DNA of 58,937 nucleotides from Clostridia bacterium (GTDB lineage: Bacteria; Bacillota; Clostridia; Oscillospirales; Acutalibacteraceae): assembly GCA_017436285.1 (NCBI GenBank), contig JAFSDL010000040.1:1-58937 (forward strand), read 5' to 3'. Within the stretch, counting starts at the first letter, position 1. The number at the start of each line of letters is the position of its first letter. The notes beneath the pieces are model-generated. The model saw only the letters and a program-made list of their open reading frames with translations. It made no database searches and had not been told where the DNA came from. A program made the translations under genes and the position numbers. Of this stretch, positions 27,037 through 35,980 are shown piece after piece.

Positions 27037-28419
27037 TTATAATATTCCAAAAAATTCTTTAATCTCAAGAGCTTTACCGCAGGTCATTGGACCTTCGGGG
27101 CATTTGTGAACATAACAGCTTGGTCCATAGAATTTAAAGATAGTTTCATCTGCTTCACGAAGCTTTTTGAGCATATCAATTGCAAAATCACGGATTTCCC
27201 ATTGTGCTCTGTTGCAGGAGCGAAGCTTCATAAACAAGAGGAGCTCTCGGGCGTTGATGGTTGTAACAATATCAAGGGTGTTACCGCTTAACTGAACATA
27301 AGCGAGTGTTTCCTCGTCAACACCTAAATTCTTTAATTCTTCGTAAATCTGAGCGGTTTTAACAAATGCCTGACAGTATCTGTTCTTTAAATCCTCGTTT
27401 ACCGCAATTGTTTCGGGAAGAATGTGACGTGTTCTGTCAGTTAAAGAAAGCTGAGGAATACCGATTGAGTGCATTCTGTGGCGAGCAAAGTGAGTGAGGC
27501 AGGAAAGTGAAACATTGTTGATTCTGAATGTGAAGGTTGCAGCTTCAAGCGGTCTCTGACGCTTGGAATTAATAACCTTTTCAATGATAGCACTACGTTC
27601 GGCGTTATCATTGATTATTTCTTCAATCTGAGCAGTAGGAAGGTTACAACCCTCAATAAGTGCCGCTCTTGCAACCGCCTTGGATGCATCGGGAGTGTAG
27701 CTTAAAAGCTCAACTGCAGGTTCTTCCTTGATAAGCTCTTTATTGGGTTTGTATGAATATGTAGGAATATCCTGAACTGTGGGGCGTCTGCCTTCAAAAT
27801 CAGTGAAGATACCGGGAGTCATTCTGCGAGCCTGCTCTAAAAGAGATTCACCCAAGGTCTTTAATTCCTTATATTGAGAGCCTCTTCCGTAAATCATAGC
27901 GTAAAGCATATTGATAAGCTCGCGGGCATTCAAGGTGCAGTAGAAATTGCTGTAAAGAGAATAGGGGAGAAGGAAACGAGCATCTTCTTTAGGAATACCC
28001 GCATCAATAAATGCCTGATATTCACCGTAAAGGTAATCCATATGCTCTATGTATTTGTCCTGAATGTTTTTGGAAGCAAAATTAGGTGTGTAATATCCTA
28101 ATTTTGCAAAGTCAACATATCTTCTTGATTTAACAGTAAATGAAGCTAATCTGAACTCAATAACAAACTGCTCAACAAGAACTGAAACATTCTGAAAAGC
28201 AAGGTTGAAAACAGTGTGCTCAACTGTTGAGGTGTGACCTGAGCGTGTAACCTTGGATATCAAGGAAGCGTTCTTTTCAGCATCCTTTGAAAGCTCCAAA
28301 ATTTCAAGCGCGGTACCCGGCTGGGTAGAGATTCTGCCTGAAGCGGCAGGCACCTTTTCACCGGTATCGGTCATTCCTATAATGATTGCTTTTGAATTAG
28401 TGTTGAATTCGGTATTCAT
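27037..28419 (-). CDS. thyX: Tandem FAD-dependent thymidylate synthase ThyX
   Basis: 460 residues, about twice the usual 220-250. Both halves follow the ThyX pattern. The N-terminal half has SGHTSTVEHTVF (60-71), then EFRLASFTVKSRRY (88-101) in place of the RHRxxSxNxxSxRY motif, losing the first Arg-His, and LNARELINMLY. The C-terminal half has RPLEAATFTF (289-298), an intact RHRMHS (313-318) followed by SLTDRTRH, and ARELLLFMKLRSCNRAQWEIR (390-410) with the conserved dUMP/FAD Arg residues. A Cys-rich tail (CYVHKCPEGPMTCG) ends it. ThyX makes dTMP from dUMP using FAD and methylene-tetrahydrofolate. Presumably one half is catalytic and the other structural, or they share sites. No thyA is in the window. 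Confidence 0.85.
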   Translation of the reverse strand: MNTEFNTNSKAIIIGMTDTGEKVPAASGRISTQPGTALEILELSKDAEKNASLISKVTRSGHTSTVEHTVFNLAFQNVSVLVEQFVIEFRLASFTVKSRRYVDFAKLGYYTPNFASKNIQDKYIEHMDYLYGEYQAFIDAGIPKEDARFLLPYSLYSNFYCTLNARELINMLYAMIYGRGSQYKELKTLGESLLEQARRMTPGIFTDFEGRRPTVQDIPTYSYKPNKELIKEEPAVELLSYTPDASKAVARAALIEGCNLPTAQIEEIINDNAERSAIIEKVINSKRQRPLEAATFTFRINNVSLSCLTHFARHRMHSIGIPQLSLTDRTRHILPETIAVNEDLKNRYCQAFVKTAQIYEELKNLGVDEETLAYVQLSGNTLDIVTTINARELLLFMKLRSCNRAQWEIRDFAIDMLKKLREADETIFKFYGPSCYVHKCPEGPMTCGKALEIKEFFGIL

Positions 28420-28455
28420 TTTTGTACCTCCACTACATTTCGCATAATTGTAAAC

Positions 28456-28484
28456 ATTTTAACACAATATATCCGTAATTTCAA
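28456..28484 (-). promoter_or_regulatory. Promoter of thyX
   Basis: Minus strand: -35 TTGAAA (28484-28479), 17-base spacer, -10 TAAAAT (28461-28456); expected start near 28449, about 30 bases before the thyX ATG, which has a good GTGGAGGT ribosome site. The 28420-28657 divergent region otherwise holds only the opposite promoter. Confidence 0.7.
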
Positions 28485-28563
28485 TATTTTGTTAAAAAAA
28501 CAAAAACACCAAATTTTTTTGTAAATTTTAATAATTTTGTTGCATATTTATAGTCCAATTATC

Positions 28564-28592
28564 TTGAAAAAAAGCATTAATAATGTTATTAT
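28564..28592 (+). promoter_or_regulatory. Promoter of the lipase-miaB-mutSL block
   Basis: -35 TTGAAA (28564-28569), 17-base spacer, -10 TATTAT (28587-28592); expected start near 28599. It is the only clear promoter in front of a 16-kb run of closely spaced plus-strand genes, though internal promoters are likely. Confidence 0.7.
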
Positions 28593-28657
28593 AAATACAA
28601 TTATGGGTGAATATTGCCTTTTTGCATTTTTACACCTTTTATAAGGAGGTTTTTTAT

Positions 28658-29587
28658 ATGGCAATTGTTAAGAAAGAAGCTTATTTTAACTCTTCAACAG
28701 GCGTAAATAAAATCCGTACTTTAATCTGGTCTGATGATGAGGTTACCCCTATTGCAGTTTTTCAGATTGCACACGGTGTTTCTGAGCATATCGGCAGATA
28801 TGACCATTTTGCCCGTTTTCTTGCCTCAAATGGCTTTGTTGTCTGCGGTAATGACCATATCGGTCACGGCTATTCTGTTAATGATGAGGATGATTTAGGC
28901 TTTACTGCCGAAAAAGATGGCTATCGTCGTTTCGTTGATGATATGCATATTCTCTATTCCATTATGCATAAGCGCTATCCCGAGCTTCCTTATATTCTTT
29001 TTGGTCACAGTATGGGCTCGCTTTGTGCAAGAGTTTATGCAAGCTCATTTGGTGCAGAGCTTAGCGGTCTTGTACTTTGCGGAACTGCTCAGCTTCCAAA
29101 GGGTCTTGATTTTGCTATTAACACTCTCGATCAATTGGTTGATAAGTTTGGTCCTCGCACTGTAAACCACACAGTTGCAGGTCTTCTTAACAAATTCTCT
29201 TCAATTCAGATTAAGGACAGAGCCTCTGACCTTGATTGGTTAAGCGTCAACAGAGAAAATGTTAAAAATTATGCTGCAGACCCGCTTTGCGGAATAGAGC
29301 TCACCCTTGCAGGTATCAGAGACCTTGCGGCAATCGGTATTTTAGCCTGTGATGAAATGTGGCCCGCAACTATACCTACTGATTTACCCATAATGATAAT
29401 TTCCGGTGCTAAGGACCCGGTTGGCTCAAACGGTAAGGGTCCCATTGCTTGCTCTGATTCTTTAATTGAAGCAGGTCACGAGCCAACAGTTATTATTTAC
29501 CCCGGTGTAAGACACGAGATTCTTAACGAGGATTGTAAAGAAACTGTTTATAATGATATTTTAGGTTGGACTCAATCAATACTTTGA
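28658..29587 (+). CDS. Alpha/beta hydrolase, monoacylglycerol lipase-like
   Basis: 309 residues from ATG 28658 with an ideal AAGGAGG upstream; a longer frame from 28607 has no ribosome site. It contains the oxyanion stretch QIAHGVSEHIGRY (about residues 38-50), the nucleophile elbow GHSMGS (about 113-118), an acid in ISGAKDPVG (about 247-255) and the catalytic His in YPGVRHEILNE near the end. This is the lysophospholipase/monoglyceride lipase subfamily (serine aminopeptidase S33 type in Pfam). No signal peptide, so cytosolic or membrane-associated. A gap of 12 bases precedes the miaB start. Confidence 0.85.
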   Translation: MAIVKKEAYFNSSTGVNKIRTLIWSDDEVTPIAVFQIAHGVSEHIGRYDHFARFLASNGFVVCGNDHIGHGYSVNDEDDLGFTAEKDGYRRFVDDMHILYSIMHKRYPELPYILFGHSMGSLCARVYASSFGAELSGLVLCGTAQLPKGLDFAINTLDQLVDKFGPRTVNHTVAGLLNKFSSIQIKDRASDLDWLSVNRENVKNYAADPLCGIELTLAGIRDLAAIGILACDEMWPATIPTDLPIMIISGAKDPVGSNGKGPIACSDSLIEAGHEPTVIIYPGVRHEILNEDCKETVYNDILGWTQSIL

Positions 29588-29599
29588 TAGGTGAATAAT

Positions 29600-30820
29600 T
29601 TGCAAAAGAATGTTTTTGTATCACAAGAAGAACTGAATATTCAAAAAGACTTTTCTGAAAAGGTTCGCTTGATTCTTAATGCGCGCTTTCCTGAAAGCAG
29701 TCCAAAGGCTTTTATTCATACCTACGGTTGTCAGGGGAATGTGGCAGATAGTGAGCATATCAAGGGTATGCTTGTTGAAATGGGCTATGAGCTTTGCGAA
29801 AGGGTTGAAGATGCAGATTTAATTCTTTATAACACCTGCGCTATCCGTGAGCACGCTGAGGACAGAGTTTTCGGTAATGTGGGCGCATTAAAAAAGCTTA
29901 AAGCCGAAAAGCCTTATCTTATAATTGCTCTTTGCGGTTGTATGATGCAACAATCTCATATTGCAGAGAAAATAAAAAAGAGTTATCCTTTTGTTTCCTT
30001 GGTTTTCGGAACTCACGTTGTTCATAAGCTTCCCGAGCTTCTTTCAAGAGCTCTGACAGGTAGTAAACGAGTTTTCTGCATTGATGAAAGTGAGGGTGTT
30101 ATTGCAGAAGGGCTTCCTTATTCCCGTGATAGTGGTGAAAATGCCTGGATTTCAATAATGTATGGCTGCAACAACTTCTGTTCATATTGCATAGTGCCTT
30201 ATGTAAGAGGCAGAGAGAGAAGCCGAAATCCCGATGTTATTTTAGAAGAAGCCAAGCAGCTTATTGCAGAAGGCTACAAAAAGATTACTCTTTTAGGTCA
30301 GAATGTTAACTCTTATGGTAAGGGTTGCGATTTTAATGTTAATTTCTCAGAGCTTATCAGAAGAATTGATGCAATTGAAGGTGATTTCATCTTTGATTTT
30401 ATGACATCTCACCCGAAGGATTGTAGCCTTGAATTAATTGATGCCTTAAGTGAAAGTAATCATTTCTGCGGTCATCTTCATTTACCTGTTCAATCGGGTA
30501 ATAACAGAATTCTTAAGGAAATGAATCGTCACTACACCCGTGAGCATTATCTTGAGCTTGTTAATTATGCAAAAGCAAGGATAAAAAATCTCGATTTAAC
30601 AACAGATATTATCGTTGGCTTTCCCGGTGAAACCTATGAGGAATTTCTTGATACAGTATCTCTTGTTAAAGAGGTCAGATACGGCTCAATGTTTACATTC
30701 ATTTATTCAGCAAGAAAGGGCACACCTGCGGCTGAAATGCCTGACCCCTTCACTAAAGAAGAAAAAACCAAGTGGTTTATGGAGCTTCTGAAGGTTCAGG
30801 AGGAAATAGCAGGTAAATAA
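29600..30820 (+). CDS. miaB: tRNA-2-methylthio-N6-dimethylallyladenosine synthase MiaB (no TRAM domain)
   Basis: 406 residues from TTG 29600 (AGGTGA at 29589-29594 at good spacing; GTG 29591 is an alternative). The N-terminal MTTase domain has YGCQGNVADSE, NTCAIREHAEDR and CGCMMQ, giving the three Cys of the auxiliary Fe-S cluster. The radical SAM domain has CNNFCSYCIVPYVRGRERSR. It adds the methylthio group to i6A37 of tRNAs, directly after the MiaA step encoded 5 kb downstream. The protein ends at EEIAGK, just where the family normally continues into a ~65-residue TRAM RNA-binding domain; no TRAM-like coding sequence follows in any frame before ylbF. Confidence 0.93.
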   Translation: MQKNVFVSQEELNIQKDFSEKVRLILNARFPESSPKAFIHTYGCQGNVADSEHIKGMLVEMGYELCERVEDADLILYNTCAIREHAEDRVFGNVGALKKLKAEKPYLIIALCGCMMQQSHIAEKIKKSYPFVSLVFGTHVVHKLPELLSRALTGSKRVFCIDESEGVIAEGLPYSRDSGENAWISIMYGCNNFCSYCIVPYVRGRERSRNPDVILEEAKQLIAEGYKKITLLGQNVNSYGKGCDFNVNFSELIRRIDAIEGDFIFDFMTSHPKDCSLELIDALSESNHFCGHLHLPVQSGNNRILKEMNRHYTREHYLELVNYAKARIKNLDLTTDIIVGFPGETYEEFLDTVSLVKEVRYGSMFTFIYSARKGTPAAEMPDPFTKEEKTKWFMELLKVQEEIAGK

Positions 30821-30876
30821 GGTCAAAAAGGGGAAACCCTTTGATATATAAATTTATTTTAAGGAGTACACACAAA

Positions 30877-31290
30877 ATGACAGTTATTGAACTTACAAGA
30901 CAGCTTGGTGCTGCAATTCAGCAGGACGAGCGCTATGCAGCCTACGAAGAGGCAAGAAAAGCAAATGAAGCAGACGATGCTCTTAATGCTCTTATCGGCA
31001 AAATCAACCTTGTTCAGATGAACTATCAGAATGAAGCTGCAAAGGGCGAGGAAGCAAGTGCAGAAGCTATGGAAGGCTTTGCAAAAGAATTCGAACAGCT
31101 TTATCGTGAAATTATGCTTAACGGCAATATGGTTAAATTTGAAGCAGCTAAAACTGCAGTTGACGATATGATGAACGAGATTATGGGTATCCTTGCTTGC
31201 TGTGTTGACGGTCAGGACCCTGCAACCTGCACACCTCACCAGGAGCATAGCTGTGGCGGTTCTTGCGATTCCTGCGGTGGTTGCCACTAA
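30877..31290 (+). CDS. YlbF/YmcA-family protein with Cys-rich tail
   Basis: 137 residues from ATG 30877 (TAAGGAG SD at 30860-30866). Residues 1-105 are the helical YlbF/YmcA domain (VIELTRQLGAAIQQDERY...). In Bacillus, YlbF, YmcA and YaaT form an Fe-S-containing complex that directs RNase Y cleavage of operon mRNAs. The last ~35 residues are unusually rich in metal-ligand residues, ending SCGGSCDSCGGCH, with eight Cys and three His. This suggests binding of Fe-S or zinc (inference). Placed between miaB and mutS, as in many Clostridia. Confidence 0.82.
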   Translation: MTVIELTRQLGAAIQQDERYAAYEEARKANEADDALNALIGKINLVQMNYQNEAAKGEEASAEAMEGFAKEFEQLYREIMLNGNMVKFEAAKTAVDDMMNEIMGILACCVDGQDPATCTPHQEHSCGGSCDSCGGCH

Positions 31291-31325
31291 TTTAAATTAA
31301 AATCTGATTTGTACTGAGGTAGGAA

Positions 31326-33941
31326 ATGGCTAAATTATCTCCCATGATGGAGCAATATTTTGAGATAAAAAAGAATTATGAGGACACTTTATTGTTCTTC
31401 AGATTAGGTGACTTTTACGAAATGTTTTTCGATGATGCAAAGGTCGCCTCAAAGGAGCTTGAGCTTGTTCTCACAGGGAGAGATTGCGGTCAGGAGGAAC
31501 GCGCACCAATGTGTGGCGTTCCCTTCCACAGTGCAGATTCCTACATAGCAAAGCTTGTCAGCAGAGGGTATAAGGTTGCCATCTGCGAGCAGGTTGAAGA
31601 TCCTGCAACTGCAAAGGGTATTGTTAAACGTGATGTTGTCCGTATTGTTACTCCTGGTACTGTTATTGAGAGTAATATGCTTGATGAAAGCAAAAACAAT
31701 TATTTAGCTTCCGTTTTTGTTTCAGACAAGGATTGCGGGCTTGCATTTATTGATGTATCAACAGGTGAGGTTCATCTTGATGCGTTTACCGATGCAGATT
31801 CAACCGTGAGAATCATCAATCAGCTCGGTTGCTATTCTCCAAGTGAGGTTATTATTAATAAATATGCAGGCTCAGTTAAATCAATTGTTTCCTTTATTAA
31901 GGACAGATTATCTGTTGATTATCAGTTGGTTTCCGAAGCTCAGTACAATGAAGAGGAGCTTTTACAATTAATCGGTTCTCATATTTCTGATGAGAACGGA
32001 ATATCTCAATTCAATTCAAATAAGAGCCTTTTATATGCGTTCGGTGCTGCTCTTACCTATCTTAAGGGTGTTCAGAAGAATGAACTTCAGAACATCAATG
32101 ATGTTGATTTTTATAATGAGGACAGCTTCCTGACTCTTGATATTACCGCAAGAAGAAATCTTGAACTTACGGAAACTCAGATAAGAAGAGAGAAAAAAGG
32201 CAGTCTTCTCTGGGTGCTTGACCATACTAAAACCGCTATGGGTAAGCGTCTTATAAGAAATTGGGTTGAACAACCCTTGATTAACTATTCTTCAATTATT
32301 TTAAGGCAGAATGCTGTTGAAGAATTAACCTGTGACACTATTTTACTTGATTCATTAATGTCATACCTTTCTGATATGTTTGATATTGAAAGAATTATGA
32401 CAAGAGTTGTTTACGGTACTGCTAATGCAAAGGAATTGAAAACATTAAGTCAGACCATAGACCAGCTTTATAACATTAAATCATCCTTAAGCGGTGTAAA
32501 ATCAAAAATGCTTTCGGGCATTTATAATGATATTGATTTGCTTGAAGATGTGAATTCATTTATTAAAAATGCTATAACCGATGAACCGCCACTTTCTGTT
32601 CGTGAGGGTGGTATGATAAGAAAGGGTTATAACGAGGAGCTTGATACTCTCCACGATATTGTTGAAAACGGTAAGGGCTACCTTACTGCAGTTGAACAGT
32701 CCGAGCAGGAAAAAACAGGTATCAAAAAACTTAAAATTGGCTATAACCGAGTATTCGGATATTATATTGAGGTAACAAACTCATTCAAAGAGCTTGTGCC
32801 CGAGCATTATATAAGAAAGCAAACTCTTTCCAATTGCGAAAGATATATAACTCAGGAGCTTAAGGAGCTTGAATCAAAGGTTCTCGGCGCTCAGGAGAGA
32901 ATTGTTCGTCTTGAATATGAGCTTTTCTCTGCAATCCGCCAGAATGTTGCAGACCAGCTTGAAAGAGTAAGAAAAACTGCACGAGCAGTTGCAAATCTTG
33001 ATGGTCTTTGCTCTTTAGCATTTACTGCAGTAAATAACAATTATACAAGACCAATAGTAGATAATTCAGATGAAATTATCATAAAAGATGGCAGGCACCC
33101 CGTTGTTGAGCTTATGCTCGGTGGTGCACCCTTTGTTCCTAATGATACTCATCTTGATTGTCGCGATAACAGAACTGCTATTATTACAGGTCCTAATATG
33201 GCAGGTAAATCCACCTATATGCGTCAGGTTGCGATAATTACACTTATGGCGCAGATTGGTAGCTTTGTTCCCGCAAGCAGTGCTAAAATCGGTATTGTTG
33301 ACCGCATTTTTACCCGTGTAGGAGCTTCTGATGACCTTTCTGCAGGTCAGTCAACCTTTATGCTTGAAATGACAGAGGTTGCAGATATTCTTAAATATGC
33401 AACATCAAAAAGCCTTATTGTCTTTGATGAAATCGGCAGAGGCACTTCTACATACGATGGTATGAGCATTGCAAGAGCAGTTCTTGAATACGCTGCCGAT
33501 AAAAAGAAAATCGGTGCAAAAACTCTGTTTGCAACTCATTATCACGAATTAACCGAGCTTGAAAACACTGTTGAGGGGGTTAAAAACTACAATACCTCTG
33601 TTAAAAAACGCGGTGATGATATTACCTTTCTTCGCAGAATTGTGAAGGGCTCTGCAGATGGTAGCTATGGTGTTGAGGTTGCAAAGCTTGCAGGCGTTCC
33701 CAAGGCAGTTGTTGAAAACGCCAAGAAAATACTTGCAACCCTTGAAACACAGGAAAAGGTAAGTGTTGTAAAGGAAATTAAACAAACAGAAGAGCCCGAT
33801 GATATGCTTCAGCTTTCATTCTCCAGTGGTGAAAAAGAGCAGATTATTGAAAAACTTAAAAATATCGATGTTAATACCTTAACACCGATTGAAGCTATGA
33901 CAGTTCTTTTTGAACTGCAGAAAAGCGCAGAAAACTTATAA
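31326..33941 (+). CDS. mutS: DNA mismatch repair protein MutS
   Basis: 871 residues, full length for MutS1. The N-terminal mismatch-recognition domain has the Phe-X-Glu motif in GDFYEMFFDDA (about residues 28-38), followed by connector, core and clamp domains. The ATPase has Walker A GPNMAGKSTYMRQ (about 623-635), Walker B LIVFDEIGRGTSTYDG (about 698-713) and the H-loop FATHYHELTEL. A C-terminal tetramerisation region closes it. Cytosolic sensor of base mismatches; works with MutL encoded 34 bases downstream. Confidence 0.97.
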   Translation: MAKLSPMMEQYFEIKKNYEDTLLFFRLGDFYEMFFDDAKVASKELELVLTGRDCGQEERAPMCGVPFHSADSYIAKLVSRGYKVAICEQVEDPATAKGIVKRDVVRIVTPGTVIESNMLDESKNNYLASVFVSDKDCGLAFIDVSTGEVHLDAFTDADSTVRIINQLGCYSPSEVIINKYAGSVKSIVSFIKDRLSVDYQLVSEAQYNEEELLQLIGSHISDENGISQFNSNKSLLYAFGAALTYLKGVQKNELQNINDVDFYNEDSFLTLDITARRNLELTETQIRREKKGSLLWVLDHTKTAMGKRLIRNWVEQPLINYSSIILRQNAVEELTCDTILLDSLMSYLSDMFDIERIMTRVVYGTANAKELKTLSQTIDQLYNIKSSLSGVKSKMLSGIYNDIDLLEDVNSFIKNAITDEPPLSVREGGMIRKGYNEELDTLHDIVENGKGYLTAVEQSEQEKTGIKKLKIGYNRVFGYYIEVTNSFKELVPEHYIRKQTLSNCERYITQELKELESKVLGAQERIVRLEYELFSAIRQNVADQLERVRKTARAVANLDGLCSLAFTAVNNNYTRPIVDNSDEIIIKDGRHPVVELMLGGAPFVPNDTHLDCRDNRTAIITGPNMAGKSTYMRQVAIITLMAQIGSFVPASSAKIGIVDRIFTRVGASDDLSAGQSTFMLEMTEVADILKYATSKSLIVFDEIGRGTSTYDGMSIARAVLEYAADKKKIGAKTLFATHYHELTELENTVEGVKNYNTSVKKRGDDITFLRRIVKGSADGSYGVEVAKLAGVPKAVVENAKKILATLETQEKVSVVKEIKQTEEPDDMLQLSFSSGEKEQIIEKLKNIDVNTLTPIEAMTVLFELQKSAENL

Positions 33942-33975
33942 TTATTCATAATTTATCTTGAAAGAAGGGTGTGTA

Positions 33976-35979
33976 ATGCCTCGTATTAATGTTTTACCAA
34001 AAAATATTGCAGATTTAATTGCCGCAGGTGAGGTTGTTGAACGCCCTTCTTCCGTTATTAAAGAATTTGTTGAAAATTCAATAGATGCAGGTGCTGCCAA
34101 TATAACAGTTGAAATCAAAAATGGCGGTAAAACTTATATTCGTGTTACAGATAATGGTTGTGGTATTGATAGAGAGGATGTTAAAAAAGCCTTCATCAGT
34201 CATGCTACAAGTAAAATTACCAATATTGAAGATCTTGACGCTATTTCAACTCTTGGCTTCCGTGGTGAAGCCTTGGCATCTGTTTGTGCAGTTTCAAGAG
34301 TTGAGCTTTTAACCGCAACACCTGATTCAGATTTTGGCACCCGTTATGTTATTGAGGGAGGAGAGGAAATACTCCTCGATGATGCAGGTTGTCCGGTTGG
34401 CACAACCATAATCGTAAGAGATTTGTTTTATAACATTCCCGCAAGAATGAAATTCTTGAAAAAGGATGTTCAGGAGGGTAATTATATTGCAACTCTTATG
34501 GAAAGAATTGCAGTATCAAATCCCAATATATCCTTTAAATTTATCCGTGACGGTAAGCTTCAGTTTTCAACCCCGGGTGATAAAGATTTGAAATCTGCTA
34601 TATATGCGGTTTTCGGTAAGGATTTTACTGATAGTCTCATACCTGTTCATAATGAGCAGAACGGAATTTCGGTAAAGGGCTTTGTAGCTAAGCCAACTGC
34701 GGGCAGAAGCAGTCGCTCAATGCAGATTTTCTTTGTAAATAAGAGATTTGTAAAAAGTGTTGTGTTTTTGAGCGCTTTAGAGGCGGCTTATAAAAACTCA
34801 ATAATGGTGGGCAAATATCCTGCCTGTGTGCTTTTTGTGGATATGCCCTATGAATCTGTTGATGTTAATGTTCATCCTGCAAAAACAGAGGTTAGATTTT
34901 TTGAAGAAAAAAAGGTTTTTGACTGTGTTTATTACGGAACGCTTTCTGCTCTTCAGGGTGATACAACTCGCGTTCAGGCAAAATTTTCTGAAGCAAAAAT
35001 CTTTTCAAAGCCTGCAGATGTTGGTGAGCAATTAAAAATTACCGAAATTGAAAAGCACAAGGTTATTAATGAACAACCCAAGGTTATTGAAATCAAAGAA
35101 TATGGTAAAGCAATTACAGGTGTGGAAACTGTTGTTCATTCTCCTGAAAAAGAAGAGCCTAAGCAGCTTGACTTTTTAAAGGATGAATATATCAAGCCGA
35201 CTGTTTCTAAAATTGTTATCGGAAATGAAAATAATGAAAAAAATGAGCCTGTTGTTGAAAATAATAAGCCGCAGTTTGAATTAAAAATCAATATTGAATC
35301 AACACCTGTAATCAAGGCAGAAACAGTAATTGAAGAAAAAATTACTGAACCTGAAAAGGTTGTAAATGTTCAGGTTACTGAATCTGTTGAGCTTGAAGAA
35401 AAAGCAATTTCTTTAAGCTATAAATATATCGGTGAAGCTTTTAACACATATTTAATTGCCGAGCTTGATGGTAAGCTTGTTATGATTGACAAGCACGCCG
35501 CTCACGAAAGAATTCTTTTTGAAAAATTCAAAAAGGATGGTTGCGGTCAGTCTCAGATTATGCTCCAGCCCGTTACGGTTACTCTTTCACCTGATGAATA
35601 TAATGCAGTTCTTGAAAATATTGAGCTGTTGGCAGATGCGGGCTATGATGTTTCTGATTTTGGCGACAGATGTGTTAAGGTCAGTGCCTGTCCACCTGAG
35701 CTTGTTGATTGCAATATTTCCGATATTGTTACCGAAATTTCAGGCTACCTTGCTAATAATGTTAAAACATTAATGCCTGAAAAGCTTGATTGGATATATC
35801 ATTCAATGGCTTGCAGAGCAGCAGTCAAGGCAGGTAATTTTACATCCTCTTATGAGGCAGAAAAATTTGTTGAAGGTCTTTTGAAGAGGGATGATATCAG
35901 ATATTGCCCCCACGGAAGACCTGTTATGATAGAAATGACTAAAAAAGAGCTGGAAAAGCAATTTAAGAGGATTGTTTAA
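33976..35979 (+). CDS. mutL: DNA mismatch repair endonuclease MutL
   Basis: 667 residues from ATG 33976 (SD AAGAAGGG at 33963-33970). The GHKL ATPase N-domain begins MPRINVLPKNIADLIAAGEVV and includes ENSIDAGA and the DNGCGI and GFRGEAL motifs. A poorly conserved Glu/Lys/Val-rich linker spans about residues 350-475. The C-terminal endonuclease carries DKHAAHERILFE (a variant of DQHAxxERxxYE), ACRAAVKAG and CPHGRPVMIE, the Zn/Mn nuclease signatures, so this is a nicking MutL of the type found in bacteria lacking MutH. Confidence 0.96.
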   Translation: MPRINVLPKNIADLIAAGEVVERPSSVIKEFVENSIDAGAANITVEIKNGGKTYIRVTDNGCGIDREDVKKAFISHATSKITNIEDLDAISTLGFRGEALASVCAVSRVELLTATPDSDFGTRYVIEGGEEILLDDAGCPVGTTIIVRDLFYNIPARMKFLKKDVQEGNYIATLMERIAVSNPNISFKFIRDGKLQFSTPGDKDLKSAIYAVFGKDFTDSLIPVHNEQNGISVKGFVAKPTAGRSSRSMQIFFVNKRFVKSVVFLSALEAAYKNSIMVGKYPACVLFVDMPYESVDVNVHPAKTEVRFFEEKKVFDCVYYGTLSALQGDTTRVQAKFSEAKIFSKPADVGEQLKITEIEKHKVINEQPKVIEIKEYGKAITGVETVVHSPEKEEPKQLDFLKDEYIKPTVSKIVIGNENNEKNEPVVENNKPQFELKINIESTPVIKAETVIEEKITEPEKVVNVQVTESVELEEKAISLSYKYIGEAFNTYLIAELDGKLVMIDKHAAHERILFEKFKKDGCGQSQIMLQPVTVTLSPDEYNAVLENIELLADAGYDVSDFGDRCVKVSACPPELVDCNISDIVTEISGYLANNVKTLMPEKLDWIYHSMACRAAVKAGNFTSSYEAEKFVEGLLKRDDIRYCPHGRPVMIEMTKKELEKQFKRIV

Positions 35980-35980
35980 T

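Noticed and set aside
30827..30842. AAAGGG-GAAA-CCCTTT hairpin after miaB as a terminator
   Set aside because: Stem of six pairs and no T tract (TGATATATAA follows); ylbF follows in the same block, so at most a weak processing or attenuation site.
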